Below are positions 24,420-32,621 of a stretch of 32,853 nt of DNA, in pieces. The notes beneath the pieces were generated by a model, which searched no databases, was not told the origin of the DNA, and saw nothing but the letters and a program-made list of their open reading frames with translations. This DNA is from CBDDRG01 sp051306415 (GTDB lineage Bacteria > Pseudomonadota > Gammaproteobacteria > Pseudomonadales > Porticoccaceae), in assembly GCA_051306415.1 (NCBI GenBank), contig JBPPNE010000139.1, forward strand, positions 1-32,853, in the 5' to 3' direction. Made by a program: the position numbers and the translations under genes. The first letter of the stretch is position 1, and every line of letters starts with the position of its first letter.

Positions 24420-24493
24420 AGAACGCAGCAACAGCGCACAGAAACCCATTTGCCGCTAATGTCGCCCCCCACGGCGACCCCAGGGGAGGAACC

Positions 24494-25768
24494 ATGACCC
24501 AGTGGATCGACGCCGACGCGGTGGCAACACTGCTGCGGCCCGGCATGACGGTATTCGTGTCGGGTGGCATTAGCGAGCCCCGCGACATCGGCAAGGCACT
24601 GAAGCAACAGCCGCAGGCAAGTGCCGGCGTCAATTACATCGGCGCGGTGTTTCCCGGCTCGCGGCCCACCGATTTCGCCACGATGCACACCGACTCGCGG
24701 CTGACGACGTTCTTCGTCACCCACGGCTTGCGCGATCTGTTCGCCGAGGACCGCATCAACTTTCTACCGCTGCAATACCGCGCGATCTACGATTATCTCG
24801 AACGCGAGGCGAGCATTGATCTGGCCCTGATCCAGTTGACGCCACCGAATGCCCAGGGTCAGTGCTCCCACGGCCTGCGCATCGATTTCACTCCCGCGAT
24901 TCTCGCCAAGGCAAAGATCGTGGTCGCGGAAATCAATACGGCGATGCCCGCGCTGGCGGGCTGCCCGACGGTGCCCTTCGCCGCTGTCGATTACGCGGTG
25001 CCGGTCAACCGGCCACTACCCAACGAAGCGCCCGGTGAGACCAATGCCGAGGCGCGTGCCATTGGTGCTCATATTGCCTCGCTGGTGAAGGATGGCGATT
25101 GTATTGAAACCGGAGTCGGCGCCATTCCCGATGCCGCCCTCGCCGCGTTCCGCGACAAGAACGATCTTGGCGTGCACTCCGGCATGATCGCCCATGGTGT
25201 CGCCCGGTTGGCGCAGGCCGGCGTCATCACCGGTGCCGCCAAGACCATCGACCGCGGCAAGATCGTTACCGGTTTTGTCGCTGGCGACACCGACACCTTC
25301 GCCTGGGCGAGGAGCGCCACCGACCTACTGCTGCGCCCGGTCAACTACACGCACGACAACGCTGTGCTTGCGCAAATTGATAATTTCGTCGCCATCAACT
25401 CGGCGCTAGAGGTGGATCTGTTCGGTCAGATCAACGCCGAGATGATCGGCGGCCGGCAAATCAGCGCGACTGGCGGCGGCGTCGATTTCATCCGCGGCGC
25501 GGCGCGCTCGAAGGGCGGGCGCTCGGTCATTGCGCTCTCCGCAACCGCCGCCGGCGGCAAGATATCGCGCATCGTGCCCACGCTCGCTGCCGGCACCGTG
25601 GCGACGGCGCTACGCTCGGATGCGGATATCTTTGTCACTGAATTCGGTATTGTGCGCGTGCGCCATCTATCAGTGGAGGCTCGCGCACAGGCATTGATCG
25701 ACATTGCCGCGCCACAGTATCGCGACGAGCTGCGCGCCGCTTGGCGTGCGCGGCAGCGCAACGGCTAG
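24494..25768 (+). CDS. Acetyl-CoA hydrolase/transferase family protein
   Basis: A 424-residue protein of the acetyl-CoA hydrolase/4-hydroxybutyrate CoA-transferase family (family I type fold). It contains GDCIETGVGAIPDAALAAF and INSALEVDLFGQINAE, the latter a conserved block that I expect to hold the active-site glutamate, and GGGVDFIRGAARSKGGRSVIAL, followed by the usual VRHLSVEARAQALIDIAAPQ. The ATG at 24494 follows GGGAGGA. It should transfer or hydrolyse short acyl-CoA, and is the second CoA-transferase in the window. It lies 74 bases from the Rieske gene and converges on the DUF4184 gene. Confidence 0.92.
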   Translation: MTQWIDADAVATLLRPGMTVFVSGGISEPRDIGKALKQQPQASAGVNYIGAVFPGSRPTDFATMHTDSRLTTFFVTHGLRDLFAEDRINFLPLQYRAIYDYLEREASIDLALIQLTPPNAQGQCSHGLRIDFTPAILAKAKIVVAEINTAMPALAGCPTVPFAAVDYAVPVNRPLPNEAPGETNAEARAIGAHIASLVKDGDCIETGVGAIPDAALAAFRDKNDLGVHSGMIAHGVARLAQAGVITGAAKTIDRGKIVTGFVAGDTDTFAWARSATDLLLRPVNYTHDNAVLAQIDNFVAINSALEVDLFGQINAEMIGGRQISATGGGVDFIRGAARSKGGRSVIALSATAAGGKISRIVPTLAAGTVATALRSDADIFVTEFGIVRVRHLSVEARAQALIDIAAPQYRDELRAAWRARQRNG

Positions 25769-25794
25769 GCAGGCCTGGATAAACTGATAGCCTC

Positions 25795-26610
25795 TCACCC
25801 GGCCACTCGACGGCCCGCGTATTTTTTGACTCGCCACCCATGCCAACCGACGCTGTAGAGGATAACTGTCGCGGCGAGCCCGCGTAGTCCATAGAACATC
25901 GCTTTGCGAACGAAGACCTGTATCGGCAGCACATCGGCGGGTAACTCCAGCGCGAGCGCCTGCATCCCCGCCCAGGCGCCGGTGAGTACAGTAATGACGG
26001 CGATGCCCGCGAGCACAGCCAGGCGTTGAGCTGGCGACAAACTAACGGGTAGAGCCACCGCATTAACCGGCGCCCGCCGCAGCCACCGCCACGACCACCA
26101 CACCAGCAGCAGAAGTCCCACAGCGGCGCTGCCATGCTGCAACACCTTGAAGACGTACACCGGATAGTCGCCAACGGAAAACAGGTGGGCATCAAGCGCC
26201 GGTAATGCCCGGGCGGTGGACGTCCCCGAATGGGTAATGGAGTCCCAGGCAATATGAGTAGCCGCGCCGAGCAACAACGATATCACCACCGCGGGCCACG
26301 ACGCTGAAGGCAGTGACTGAAATCGCAACGTGTGAGCACCCAGGCGACTGGAGGCGAATGGGGGCAACAGCCCCAGCAATGGCCCCTTCAGCAGAAGGTG
26401 AAACAGCAGATACACCAACAGCCCCACCGGAAGGCAGAACCAAAGCAGCCCGAACAGACTATGGCTTTCGAGGCGGGTAATGCCGAACGGGAGAAAGCGC
26501 CAGAGATCCGGCGTGATGCTGCCAACCACCAGCGCAGACAACACACCAAAGCGGCCGAGCGGCCGCAGCAGCGGTATCGCCGCGGCGGGATGGGCAAAGG
26601 TGAACGGCAT
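25795..26610 (-). CDS. DUF4184 family membrane protein
   Basis: A 271-residue hydrophobic protein. The N-terminus MPFTFAHPAAAIPLLRPLG with VVGSITPDL is the DUF4184 hallmark (relatives of metal-dependent membrane hydrolases), and several further membrane helices follow, about five to six in all. The HIAWDSITHSG block in the middle also fits the family and provides His and Asp residues that could bind metal. No function is established. The stop lies 26 bases from the convergent CoA-hydrolase stop. Confidence 0.85.
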   Translation of the reverse strand: MPFTFAHPAAAIPLLRPLGRFGVLSALVVGSITPDLWRFLPFGITRLESHSLFGLLWFCLPVGLLVYLLFHLLLKGPLLGLLPPFASSRLGAHTLRFQSLPSASWPAVVISLLLGAATHIAWDSITHSGTSTARALPALDAHLFSVGDYPVYVFKVLQHGSAAVGLLLLVWWSWRWLRRAPVNAVALPVSLSPAQRLAVLAGIAVITVLTGAWAGMQALALELPADVLPIQVFVRKAMFYGLRGLAATVILYSVGWHGWRVKKYAGRRVAG

Positions 26611-26652
26611 TCAATGTCCTTCCGCAGGCATTCAGCGGTAGCTGTTCGGTGG

Positions 26653-27252
26653 CTAAATCAAACGATGAAGAAAGCCCAGCGCACTGGAACTGGACGGTGA
26701 AAGCCACCAGCCAAGAGCACCGCAATTGGCAACGACGGTGATCCAGAACTGGATCTGGAACGACCGCTTGTTCGATTTGTGACGGAACAATTGTTGCGCC
26801 ACCAAGGCGCCCGACCAACCGCCGATCAAACCAAACAGGTGCAGCGTGCTCTCCTGTGTTCGCCACCGCTGTTTTTTCGCTGCGGTCTTGTCGTCCGCGT
26901 AAGCGAGAAAGGCGACCACACTGGCGATCAGATACAGAGTCAGCACAACGAATGGCAACTTCCCCGTCAATACTGACACAGTCACCAAGACAAGAAAGAG
27001 GACGGCGAATGTGAGCCGCGGGAGCGAAGTGCCCGTGGTGCGGTCGCCGACGAAGACCACATTGCCGGCTTGCAATCGACCCTTGGCGTCAGTCTTCAAT
27101 GCGTAGGTGACGGCCTCATCGCCCGCGGGCCGTCGCTGGCGGTTGGTAAAGGATTTGATGTGAACGAAGACCTGCTCGCCACCCTCATTCGGGGTGATGA
27201 AACCGAAGCCCTGGTCATCCTTCCAGCGGGTTATTGTGCCCTTGTGGCGCAT
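26653..27252 (-). CDS. Cold-shock domain fused to DUF1294 membrane domain
   Basis: A 199-residue protein. Residues 1-65 form a cold-shock nucleic-acid-binding domain (GTITRWKDDQGFGFITP with the RNP1-like GFGFI, then VFVHIKSF). Residues 80-199 are a DUF1294 membrane domain of two to four helices with the FGLIGGWSGALVAQQLFRHKSNKRSFQIQFW signature. Such fusions are widespread in proteobacteria; they may tether RNA to the membrane, but no role is shown. The ATG at 27252 has no clear Shine-Dalgarno. It is divergent in function from the DUF4184 gene 42 bases downstream, though the two may share a transcript. Confidence 0.9.
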   Translation of the reverse strand: MRHKGTITRWKDDQGFGFITPNEGGEQVFVHIKSFTNRQRRPAGDEAVTYALKTDAKGRLQAGNVVFVGDRTTGTSLPRLTFAVLFLVLVTVSVLTGKLPFVVLTLYLIASVVAFLAYADDKTAAKKQRWRTQESTLHLFGLIGGWSGALVAQQLFRHKSNKRSFQIQFWITVVANCGALGWWLSPSSSSALGFLHRLI

Positions 27253-27431
27253 TCCGGATATTCACAAAAAAAATTAACCGACGGGATCCGAATCGGGGTT
27301 TTGCGGCGCGGCGATAGCCCACATCAGCACTTGTAGCAACCGGTGAAAGAATCCCCAAGCCGTCTCACTATCGTCAGATCGACCGGTATTCACCGGGCCA
27401 GCAATATTCCGACCCGGAAGAATTTCGGACG
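27253..27431. other. Gap between the CSD-DUF1294 gene and the small secreted protein
   Basis: About 180 bases with an A-rich run (27265-27276) near the start of the CSD gene, possibly its promoter region. CCGGT/ACCGG at 27383-27396 can form a tiny hairpin. No reading frame is convincing. Confidence 0.35.
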
Positions 27432-27815
27432 CTAGCGCATATAGCTGCTGGACGAGCTGCCGGTGGGGTAGTCGCTGGAAGTGCAGCCAAGGCAGCGGAC
27501 GAAGGTGGCTCGCGCCGGATCTACCACCATGGCCTGGGCGGAATCCTTGACGTTGCCACCGAGGGCGGAAAATGGCAGCGCAACGATCCAAATGGCCGTG
27601 CTGATAATGGTGACGCCAAGCAGGATGGGGCGTGCAACGACCATGTCGACCGCCATTGCGCCAGCCCCAGGCTTGTTGACGTCGCCGTCGCTGGCGAATG
27701 TCGGCTGACACATCAGCAGCGCGATGGCGAACGCGAGTGTGCGAGCACGGTAGCTATTTTTAACAGGGCTGCTGCTGTTAATCCGGTTGCCGCTTGTAAC
27801 ATCGTCCGTTGTCAT
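27432..27815 (-). CDS. Small secreted or membrane protein with signal peptide
   Basis: A 127-residue protein with a likely signal peptide (AFAIALLMCQPTFA, residues 28-41, then SDGDV), a hydrophobic segment near 60-83 (PILLGVTIISTAIWIVALPFSALGGN) and a conserved-looking C-terminal block ARATFVRCLGCTSSDYP. The pattern AVDMVVARPILLG with VALPFSALGGN recurs in small proteins often mislabelled multidrug transporter. GAGGGA precedes the ATG. The serine-rich last residues lack a domain. Function unknown; an inner-membrane or periplasmic location is likely. Confidence 0.75.
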   Translation of the reverse strand: MTTDDVTSGNRINSSSPVKNSYRARTLAFAIALLMCQPTFASDGDVNKPGAGAMAVDMVVARPILLGVTIISTAIWIVALPFSALGGNVKDSAQAMVVDPARATFVRCLGCTSSDYPTGSSSSSYMR

Positions 27816-27960
27816 GGGTATTCCCTCGTGTGAAGTTGAACCTGCAAGCCTGTGCTGAGTATAAACATCCCGCGGGTGGATACCAACTCCCCACCCGCCT
27901 ACCTGCCGCTCGCGTGCTGACCGCGCCGACTCAACAACGGGCGGGCAACGCGCCTATACT

Positions 27961-27992
27961 ACTGGGCCGACGCATGACTGGGCCGACGCATG
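27961..27992. repeat. Perfect 16-base tandem duplication upstream of an LLM gene
   Basis: ACTGGGCCGACGCATG is repeated exactly at 27961-27976 and 27977-27992. It follows a TATACT hexamer (27955-27960) that could be a -10 box, though the -35 region is poor. The following LLM gene starts at about 28096. No other element was recognised in 27816-28095. Confidence 0.75.
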
Positions 27993-28095
27993 ATCGCACG
28001 CACTGATGCGGCTCACGGGACACGCGGATTGTGCCTTGCGCGAGCCCTCAAGCCATTGCGCGCGGCCTCCTTATCACTCACGACCAGACCGCTAC

Positions 28096-29106
28096 ATGGC
28101 CATGATTCCACTGTCCGTTCTCGACCTCTCGCCGATCATCGCGGGCAGCGACGCGGCGCAATCGTTTCGCAACACCCGCGATCTCGCTCAGCACGTGGAG
28201 CGCTGGGGCTATCGGCGCTACTGGCTCGCCGAGCACCACGGCATGCCGGGCATTGCCAGCGCCGCGACGGCGGTGGTGATCAGCCACGTCGCCGCCGGCA
28301 CCTCGACCATTCGCGTCGGCGCCGGTGGCATCATGCTGCCCAACCATGCGCCGCTGGTGATCGCCGAACAGTTCGGCACCTTGGCATCCCTGTTCCCTGG
28401 CCGCATTGATCTGGGGCTCGGGCGTGCCCCCGGTTCCGATATGACCACCGCCCGCGCGCTGCGCCGCACGCTCGCCGCCGATCCCGACCGCTTTCCCCAG
28501 GACGTCGTCGAACTCATGGGCTATCTGGCACCGACCCAACCCGGTCAGGCAGTACGGGCGATTCCCGGCGAGGGCCTCGCCATTCCGCTGTGGATTCTCG
28601 GCTCCAGCCTGTTCGGCGCCCAGCTCGCCGCGCTGCTCGGGCTGCCGTTCGCCTTTGCGTCGCACTTTGCGCCGGCACAGATGATGGCGGCAACAGCGCT
28701 CTACCGTCACCAATTCCGGCCTTCCGCAACGTTGGAGAAGCCCTATGTGATGCTGGGTTTCAACGTCTTCGCGGCGGACACCGATGCGCAGGCACGGCTG
28801 CTCGCAACCTCGATGCAGCAGGCGTTCGTCAACCTGCGCACGGGCCGCGCGGGGCAGTTGCCGCCGCCGGACGAGGGATACCTGGATCGAATCTCGACGC
28901 CAGAACGGATGATGCTCGACGAGGTACTCGCCTGTTCGGCCATCGGCTCGCCGCCAACGGTTGGCGAAAAACTGTCCGCGTTTATCGAACGCACCGGCGC
29001 CGATGAGTTGATGGTGACGTCGCAGATTTTCAATCACGCGGCGCGCCTGCACTCCTACGAGATTCTCGCCGCGGTGCGCGATGCCCTCGCTGTGCAAGGC
29101 CGGTGA
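28096..29106 (+). CDS. LLM-class flavin-dependent oxidoreductase, MsnO8-like
   Basis: A 336-residue luciferase-like protein of the MsnO8 subgroup. LSVLDLSPI at the start, YWLAEHHGMPGIAS (the EHH block), IRVGAGGIMLPNHAPLVIAEQFGTL, FPGRIDLGLGRAPG and the closing EILA are characteristic. The codon ATG 28096 or ATG 28102 is used; neither has a good Shine-Dalgarno. It is the third LLM enzyme in the window and is only distantly related to the two at 20-22 kb. MsnO8-type members are predicted FMN-dependent monooxygenases of unknown substrate. It ends 16 bases before the convergent Rossmann-fold gene. Confidence 0.92.
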   Translation: MAMIPLSVLDLSPIIAGSDAAQSFRNTRDLAQHVERWGYRRYWLAEHHGMPGIASAATAVVISHVAAGTSTIRVGAGGIMLPNHAPLVIAEQFGTLASLFPGRIDLGLGRAPGSDMTTARALRRTLAADPDRFPQDVVELMGYLAPTQPGQAVRAIPGEGLAIPLWILGSSLFGAQLAALLGLPFAFASHFAPAQMMAATALYRHQFRPSATLEKPYVMLGFNVFAADTDAQARLLATSMQQAFVNLRTGRAGQLPPPDEGYLDRISTPERMMLDEVLACSAIGSPPTVGEKLSAFIERTGADELMVTSQIFNHAARLHSYEILAAVRDALAVQGR

Positions 29107-29122
29107 CGCGGCGGATCTTCGG

Positions 29123-29761
29123 TTACAGCCGCTCAGACTCAATGACCCGGCGTCCCGGTGACGCCACCAATGCCGCAGCGAGCAAGGCGCGGGCGATCCG
29201 TTCCGCCGGCACCACCCGGTAGCGAAACGGCAGCAGCGGTTCGACCAGCATTGATAGCTTGAGCGCCAACGCTTCAGCGGGTCGGTGTTCAGTGCGCGCG
29301 CCGCCGATCAGCCCCGGGCGCACCAGGGTCAGGGAATCAAAACCCAGCTGCGCCAGATCGACCTCCGTTTCACCCTTGGTACGCGAGTAAAAAAGCAGCG
29401 ATTTCGGATTCGCGCCCAGCGCCGAATTCAGGACGAAAGTAGCGGCGCCCGAGTGCCGCGCCAGCATGGCAAACGCCAGCGGATAATCGTGATCGACCTT
29501 GCGGAACGCCTGCCGCGAGCCCGCCTTTACCATGGTCGTCCCCAGGGTGCAGATCACCGCATCAACCGTCCACCAAGGCGCAGTTTCGGGCAGATTATCA
29601 AAGTCGACGACGGGATTTTGCAGCTTAGGGTGGGAAGCCTGGTGATCAAGCGGACGGCGAGTTACCGCCACCACGCTATCAACTCCTGGATGAGAAAGGG
29701 CCTGCTGTAGAAGTGACTCGCCAACGAGCCCCGTGGAGCCCACCAGAAGTAGATCGGTCAT
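29123..29761 (-). CDS. Rossmann-fold NAD(P)-binding oxidoreductase (TIP30/HTATIP2-like)
   Basis: A 212-residue short extended-SDR-like protein. The nucleotide-binding loop GSTGLVGESLL is at the N-terminus, CTLGTTMVKAGSRQAFRKVDHDY and VLNSALGANPKSLLFYSRTKGETE follow with the YxxxK dyad (YSRTK), and RPGLIGGARTE lies near the substrate loop. This is the small family of NAD(P)H-binding proteins related to TIP30. ATG 29761 is taken; an ATG at 29776 is also in frame. It converges on the LLM gene. The substrate is unknown. Confidence 0.88.
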   Translation of the reverse strand: MTDLLLVGSTGLVGESLLQQALSHPGVDSVVAVTRRPLDHQASHPKLQNPVVDFDNLPETAPWWTVDAVICTLGTTMVKAGSRQAFRKVDHDYPLAFAMLARHSGAATFVLNSALGANPKSLLFYSRTKGETEVDLAQLGFDSLTLVRPGLIGGARTEHRPAEALALKLSMLVEPLLPFRYRVVPAERIARALLAAALVASPGRRVIESERL

Positions 29762-29952
29762 CGGTGACCCCGGCACTCAAGTAATCGAAGGAAAAGCTTA
29801 CGCTGACCGAACGTCGGTTCACGCCATCCAATCTATTGAAAAAACCGTCGGCACCCCTTTGTTTCGTTACGCACTGCTCACACGCGCTGCTCGCCCTCGC
29901 AGTGAAATGGCGGGCAGCGTGTGGCGAAACGCAACGTACAAACAATCTCCGC

Positions 29953-30459
29953 TCAGTCCACGACAACGGTGTGACGCCGGGGATTGCCAATGGCGACCTT
30001 CGGCATTTCCACGCGGAGCACGCCATTGCGGTAGCTCGCCTTGGCCTGATCGGTGACCACCTGCGTGGGCAGTTGCACGACGCGACGGAAGCTGCCGTAC
30101 GCGCATTGCAATACGCGATAGCGCCCCCGCGTGGTCTCGCGCTCAAATTTTTTCTCGCCACTGACTATCAGCGCATCGCCCTGAATTTCAAGATCGATAT
30201 CCTGCTTGTCCATCCCCGGTACTTCGATGCGCACCACCACCCGGCTGTCGTCCTCAAAGACGTCGCCACCGAGCATTGACCAGCCGCGGGACGGCATGTA
30301 GAAAGCGTCGTCCACCTCCGCCTGCTGCGGCAGCAGGGTATCGCTGCCGGGCTTGAAGCCGGTCAGCGCGCTGGCCGCTGATTGGCGCAGTCGCTGCCAG
30401 CCTTCCGCCATTGAGTCCCACAGCGTAGAAAAACCCTGTTTGATGTCGTCCAGTTTCAT
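29953..30459 (-). CDS. Small heat-shock protein Hsp20 (first of three)
   Basis: A 168-residue alpha-crystallin-domain protein. The ACD runs about residues 65-150 (VVVRIEVPGMDKQDIDLEIQGDALIVSGE, then ASYRNGVLRVEMPK with the GVL motif), preceded by an unusually long N-terminal segment of about 60 residues. The C-terminal RRHTVVVD has a V-x-V variant of the I-x-I anchor that binds neighbouring dimers. GAGGAGGT precedes the ATG. It is an ATP-independent holdase and is the last gene in the minus-strand cluster. Confidence 0.94.
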   Translation of the reverse strand: MKLDDIKQGFSTLWDSMAEGWQRLRQSAASALTGFKPGSDTLLPQQAEVDDAFYMPSRGWSMLGGDVFEDDSRVVVRIEVPGMDKQDIDLEIQGDALIVSGEKKFERETTRGRYRVLQCAYGSFRRVVQLPTQVVTDQAKASYRNGVLRVEMPKVAIGNPRRHTVVVD

Positions 30460-30546
30460 ATTTACCTCCTCAGCTCCAGCACCAAGCCAAACCGGCGCTC
30501 ATCGCGTTCACAGTGCATCGGTCATCCCGTTCACAGAAAGCGCACC

Positions 30547-30579
30547 ACCCGCGCCGGTGACGATGTCAGCGGCGCGGGT
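30547..30579 (-). terminator. GC hairpin between two Hsp20 genes
   Basis: ACCCGCGCCG (30547-30556) pairs with CGGCGCGGGT (30570-30579), a 10-bp stem with a 13-base loop, just after the stop of the middle Hsp20 gene (minus strand). No U-tract follows. It could reduce read-through to the third Hsp20 gene or stabilise the mRNA end. Confidence 0.45.
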
Positions 30580-30586
30580 GTCCAGC

Positions 30587-30979
30587 TCAGGCCGCGCTGA
30601 TCGCAATCTTGCGTGGCTGCGCATGCGCGGCCTTGGGAATCCGCAGCTTGAGCACGCCCTGGTTGAACTCGGCGCTAATCTTGTCGCCATCAAGCTCCTT
30701 CGACAATGTGAATACGCGGCGGTAGCTCGGCACGCTGACTTCCGCACGGTTGGCGGTGATGCCTTCCTGCGTGGTCACCGCAACCTCGCCTTCGATGGTC
30801 AGGCTGTCGGCATCCAGATTGAGCGACAGTTTATCTTTGGGAACACCGGGCAGATCGGCGTAGAGCGTAATGCCGGATGCATCCTCGATGACATCCACCG
30901 GCGGCAGCACGGTATTCTGCGGGCGATCTGTCGGCGCTTCCTTTTTCACCACATTTTTGACATCGGTTTTGTCGGTCAT
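30587..30979 (-). CDS. Small heat-shock protein Hsp20 (second of three)
   Basis: A 130-residue Hsp20. The alpha-crystallin domain covers about residues 28-120 (PPVDVIEDASGITLYADLPGV, LTIEGEVAV, FNQGVLKLRIPK), and the C-terminus RKIAISAA contains the I-A-I anchor. The N-terminal 27 residues are short and charged. AAGGAG lies 8 bases before the ATG. It lies 127 bases from the third gene with a hairpin between them, and 74 bases from the first, so the three are probably co-transcribed but can be expressed separately. Confidence 0.95.
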   Translation of the reverse strand: MTDKTDVKNVVKKEAPTDRPQNTVLPPVDVIEDASGITLYADLPGVPKDKLSLNLDADSLTIEGEVAVTTQEGITANRAEVSVPSYRRVFTLSKELDGDKISAEFNQGVLKLRIPKAAHAQPRKIAISAA

Positions 30980-31053
30980 GATGTTGTCTCCTTATTTACA
31001 GCAACGGGTTGCTGGCTCTTGTTACTGAATACTCTTGTTGCCAAGAAAGGGTA

Positions 31054-31506
31054 TTACTGAATGCTGATGCGCCGCGGCTGCACCGCTGCCAGACGCTTCA
31101 CGCTGATGTGCACCACCCCATCGCGACATTCGGCGCTGATGCCGTTGGGATCGGCGTCGTCGGGGAGGCTCACGACGCGGCGGAAGCGGCCAGCGAAGCG
31201 CTCATTGATGTGCACGGTAGCGCCATTGCCCCGCTCCGGCACGTCGCTGGCGCGCTCACCAGCGATAGTCAGCACACCCTTTTCGAGGTGGACTTCGAGA
31301 CTCGCCGGATCCACACCGGGAACAAAGGCGTACAACTCAATGGATTGCGGCGTACTGCCAACGTTCAATGCCGGAAATCCGCTGCGCCCGAGACCGCGGA
31401 TGCTGGATCCGGTTTCATACAGCTGTTGCGTGTCGCGCTGCCAGCGCTCCAGTTCGGCGAACAGATCGCGGGGAAAGATATCGCGAGAAAACAGTGATCG
31501 GTACAT
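31054..31506 (-). CDS. Small heat-shock protein Hsp20 (third, promoter-proximal)
   Basis: A 150-residue Hsp20. The N-terminus FSRDIFPRDLFAELERWQRD is amphipathic and phenylalanine-rich, the alpha-crystallin domain is at about residues 48-140 (LYAFVPGVDPASLEVHLEKGVLTIAGE, ECRDGVVHISVKRL), and the C-terminus RRISIQ carries the I-S-I anchor. AGGAGG lies 8 bases before the ATG. It is the first gene of the minus-strand group, adjacent to the divergent promoter region shared with cbpA. Its RBS region could contain a thermosensor, but no convincing ROSE or fourU fold was found by eye. Confidence 0.95.
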   Translation of the reverse strand: MYRSLFSRDIFPRDLFAELERWQRDTQQLYETGSSIRGLGRSGFPALNVGSTPQSIELYAFVPGVDPASLEVHLEKGVLTIAGERASDVPERGNGATVHINERFAGRFRRVVSLPDDADPNGISAECRDGVVHISVKRLAAVQPRRISIQ

Positions 31507-31568
31507 GGTTCAATCCTCCTGACTTGCTGATGGTCGCCGGCTCTTGAACTATGCCCGGCGTTAACCAT

Positions 31569-31597
31569 TTAATTGGTGCGGCGAAAATAATTTCAAG
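31569..31597 (-). promoter_or_regulatory. Candidate sigma32 promoter for the Hsp20 cluster
   Basis: On the minus strand CTTGAAA (31597-31591) is an exact heat-shock -35 consensus, followed after 14 bases by CCAATTAA (31576-31569), a partial match to the CCCCATnT -10. The spacing is right for sigma32. The target gene starts about 60 bases downstream. Confidence 0.65.
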
Positions 31598-31599
31598 AG

Positions 31600-31628
31600 C
31601 TTGTACTCAAGCCGATTAGCCCACATAT
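31600..31628 (+). promoter_or_regulatory. Candidate sigma32 promoter for cbpA
   Basis: CTTGTAC (31600-31606) and CCCACATAT (31620-31628) are 13 bases apart, close to the heat-shock consensus. The -35 box lies two bases from the -35 box of the opposite promoter, so the two polymerases would compete for the same site. The TTG start of cbpA is about 40 bases downstream. Confidence 0.6.
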
Positions 31629-31667
31629 TGGCGGCAACACCGATCGTCCAGCGGGAGGAGTCAACAG

Positions 31668-32618
31668 TTGGAATTCAAGGATTACTACGAAGTCCTCGGG
31701 GTTCCCCGCGAGGCCGATGCCGACGCCATCAAAAAAGCGTTCCGGCGCAAGGCGCGCAAGTATCATCCCGATGTCTCCAAGGAGAAAGACGCCGACGCGC
31801 GCATGAAGGAGATCAACGAGGCCAATGCCGTGCTCTCCGATCCGGAAAAGCGCGCCGCCTACGACCGCCTCGGCCAGGGTTTCCACGACGGCCAGGATTT
31901 TCAGCCGCCCCCGAACTGGGACACGGGCTTCGAATTCAGCGGCAGTGGTTTCGGCAATCCCGAGGCGGCTGGCTTCAGCGATTTCTTTGCCGAGATATTC
32001 GGTCGCGCCGGGCCTGGTGCGCGGACTCGCGGTCACGGTGGTCATTTCAGCGCGCGCGGCGAGGATCGCCACGCCAAGGTCATGCTCAATCTCGAGGATG
32101 CTTATCAGGGTTCCACGCGCACGCTGACACTGAACGTGCCTCGCGTCGACGATCAGGGCCGCGTCGCGCTGGTCGATCACAGTTTGAATGTGCGCATTCC
32201 CAAGGGCGTGCGCGAGGGCCAGGTCATTCGCCTCGCCGGCCAGGGTGGTGCCGGCATTGGTGACGGCGCCGCTGGCGACCTGTTCCTGGAGGTTCATTTC
32301 AAGCCTCACCCCCGCTACCGAGTCGAGGATCGCGACGTCTATGTAACGCTGCCCGTCACCCCCTGGGAAGCCGCGCTCGGTGGCCGTGTCAAGGCCAATG
32401 TACCGGATGGCACGGTCGAGGTACGGGTGCCGGAAGGCTCGCAGAACGGCCGCAAGCTACGCCTGAAGGGTCGCGGCATTCCCGGTACGCAACCCGGCGA
32501 TCTCTATCTGCTACTGGAAGTCGTGCTGCCCCCCGCCACCAGCGCCAAGGCTCGCGAACTCTACGAAACCATGGCGAGGGAACTTGCCTTCAACCCTCGC
32601 CAGAGCACGGGAGGTTAA
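31668..32618 (+). CDS. cbpA: DnaJ-type co-chaperone CbpA
   Basis: A 316-residue type-B J-protein. The J-domain (residues 1-70) has the HPD motif in KYHPDVSK, a Gly/Phe-rich linker follows (GFEFSGSGFGNPEAAGFSDFF), and two C-terminal substrate-binding domains (LNLEDAYQGSTRTLTLNVP, VRIPKGVREGQVIRLAGQG, RLKGRGIPGTQPGDLYL). There is no zinc finger. CbpA stimulates DnaK and also binds curved DNA. The start is TTG at 31668, supported by GGGAGGAG at 31652-31659. The cbpM gene begins 3 bases after the stop, so the pair is an operon. Confidence 0.95.
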   Translation: MEFKDYYEVLGVPREADADAIKKAFRRKARKYHPDVSKEKDADARMKEINEANAVLSDPEKRAAYDRLGQGFHDGQDFQPPPNWDTGFEFSGSGFGNPEAAGFSDFFAEIFGRAGPGARTRGHGGHFSARGEDRHAKVMLNLEDAYQGSTRTLTLNVPRVDDQGRVALVDHSLNVRIPKGVREGQVIRLAGQGGAGIGDGAAGDLFLEVHFKPHPRYRVEDRDVYVTLPVTPWEAALGGRVKANVPDGTVEVRVPEGSQNGRKLRLKGRGIPGTQPGDLYLLLEVVLPPATSAKARELYETMARELAFNPRQSTGG

Positions 32619-32621
32619 GCC

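Noticed and set aside
30999..31014. CAGCAAC/GTTGCTG inverted repeat near the middle Hsp20 gene leader as an RNA thermometer
   Set aside because: The loop is only two bases and it does not pair with the ribosome-binding site, so no thermosensor is supported.
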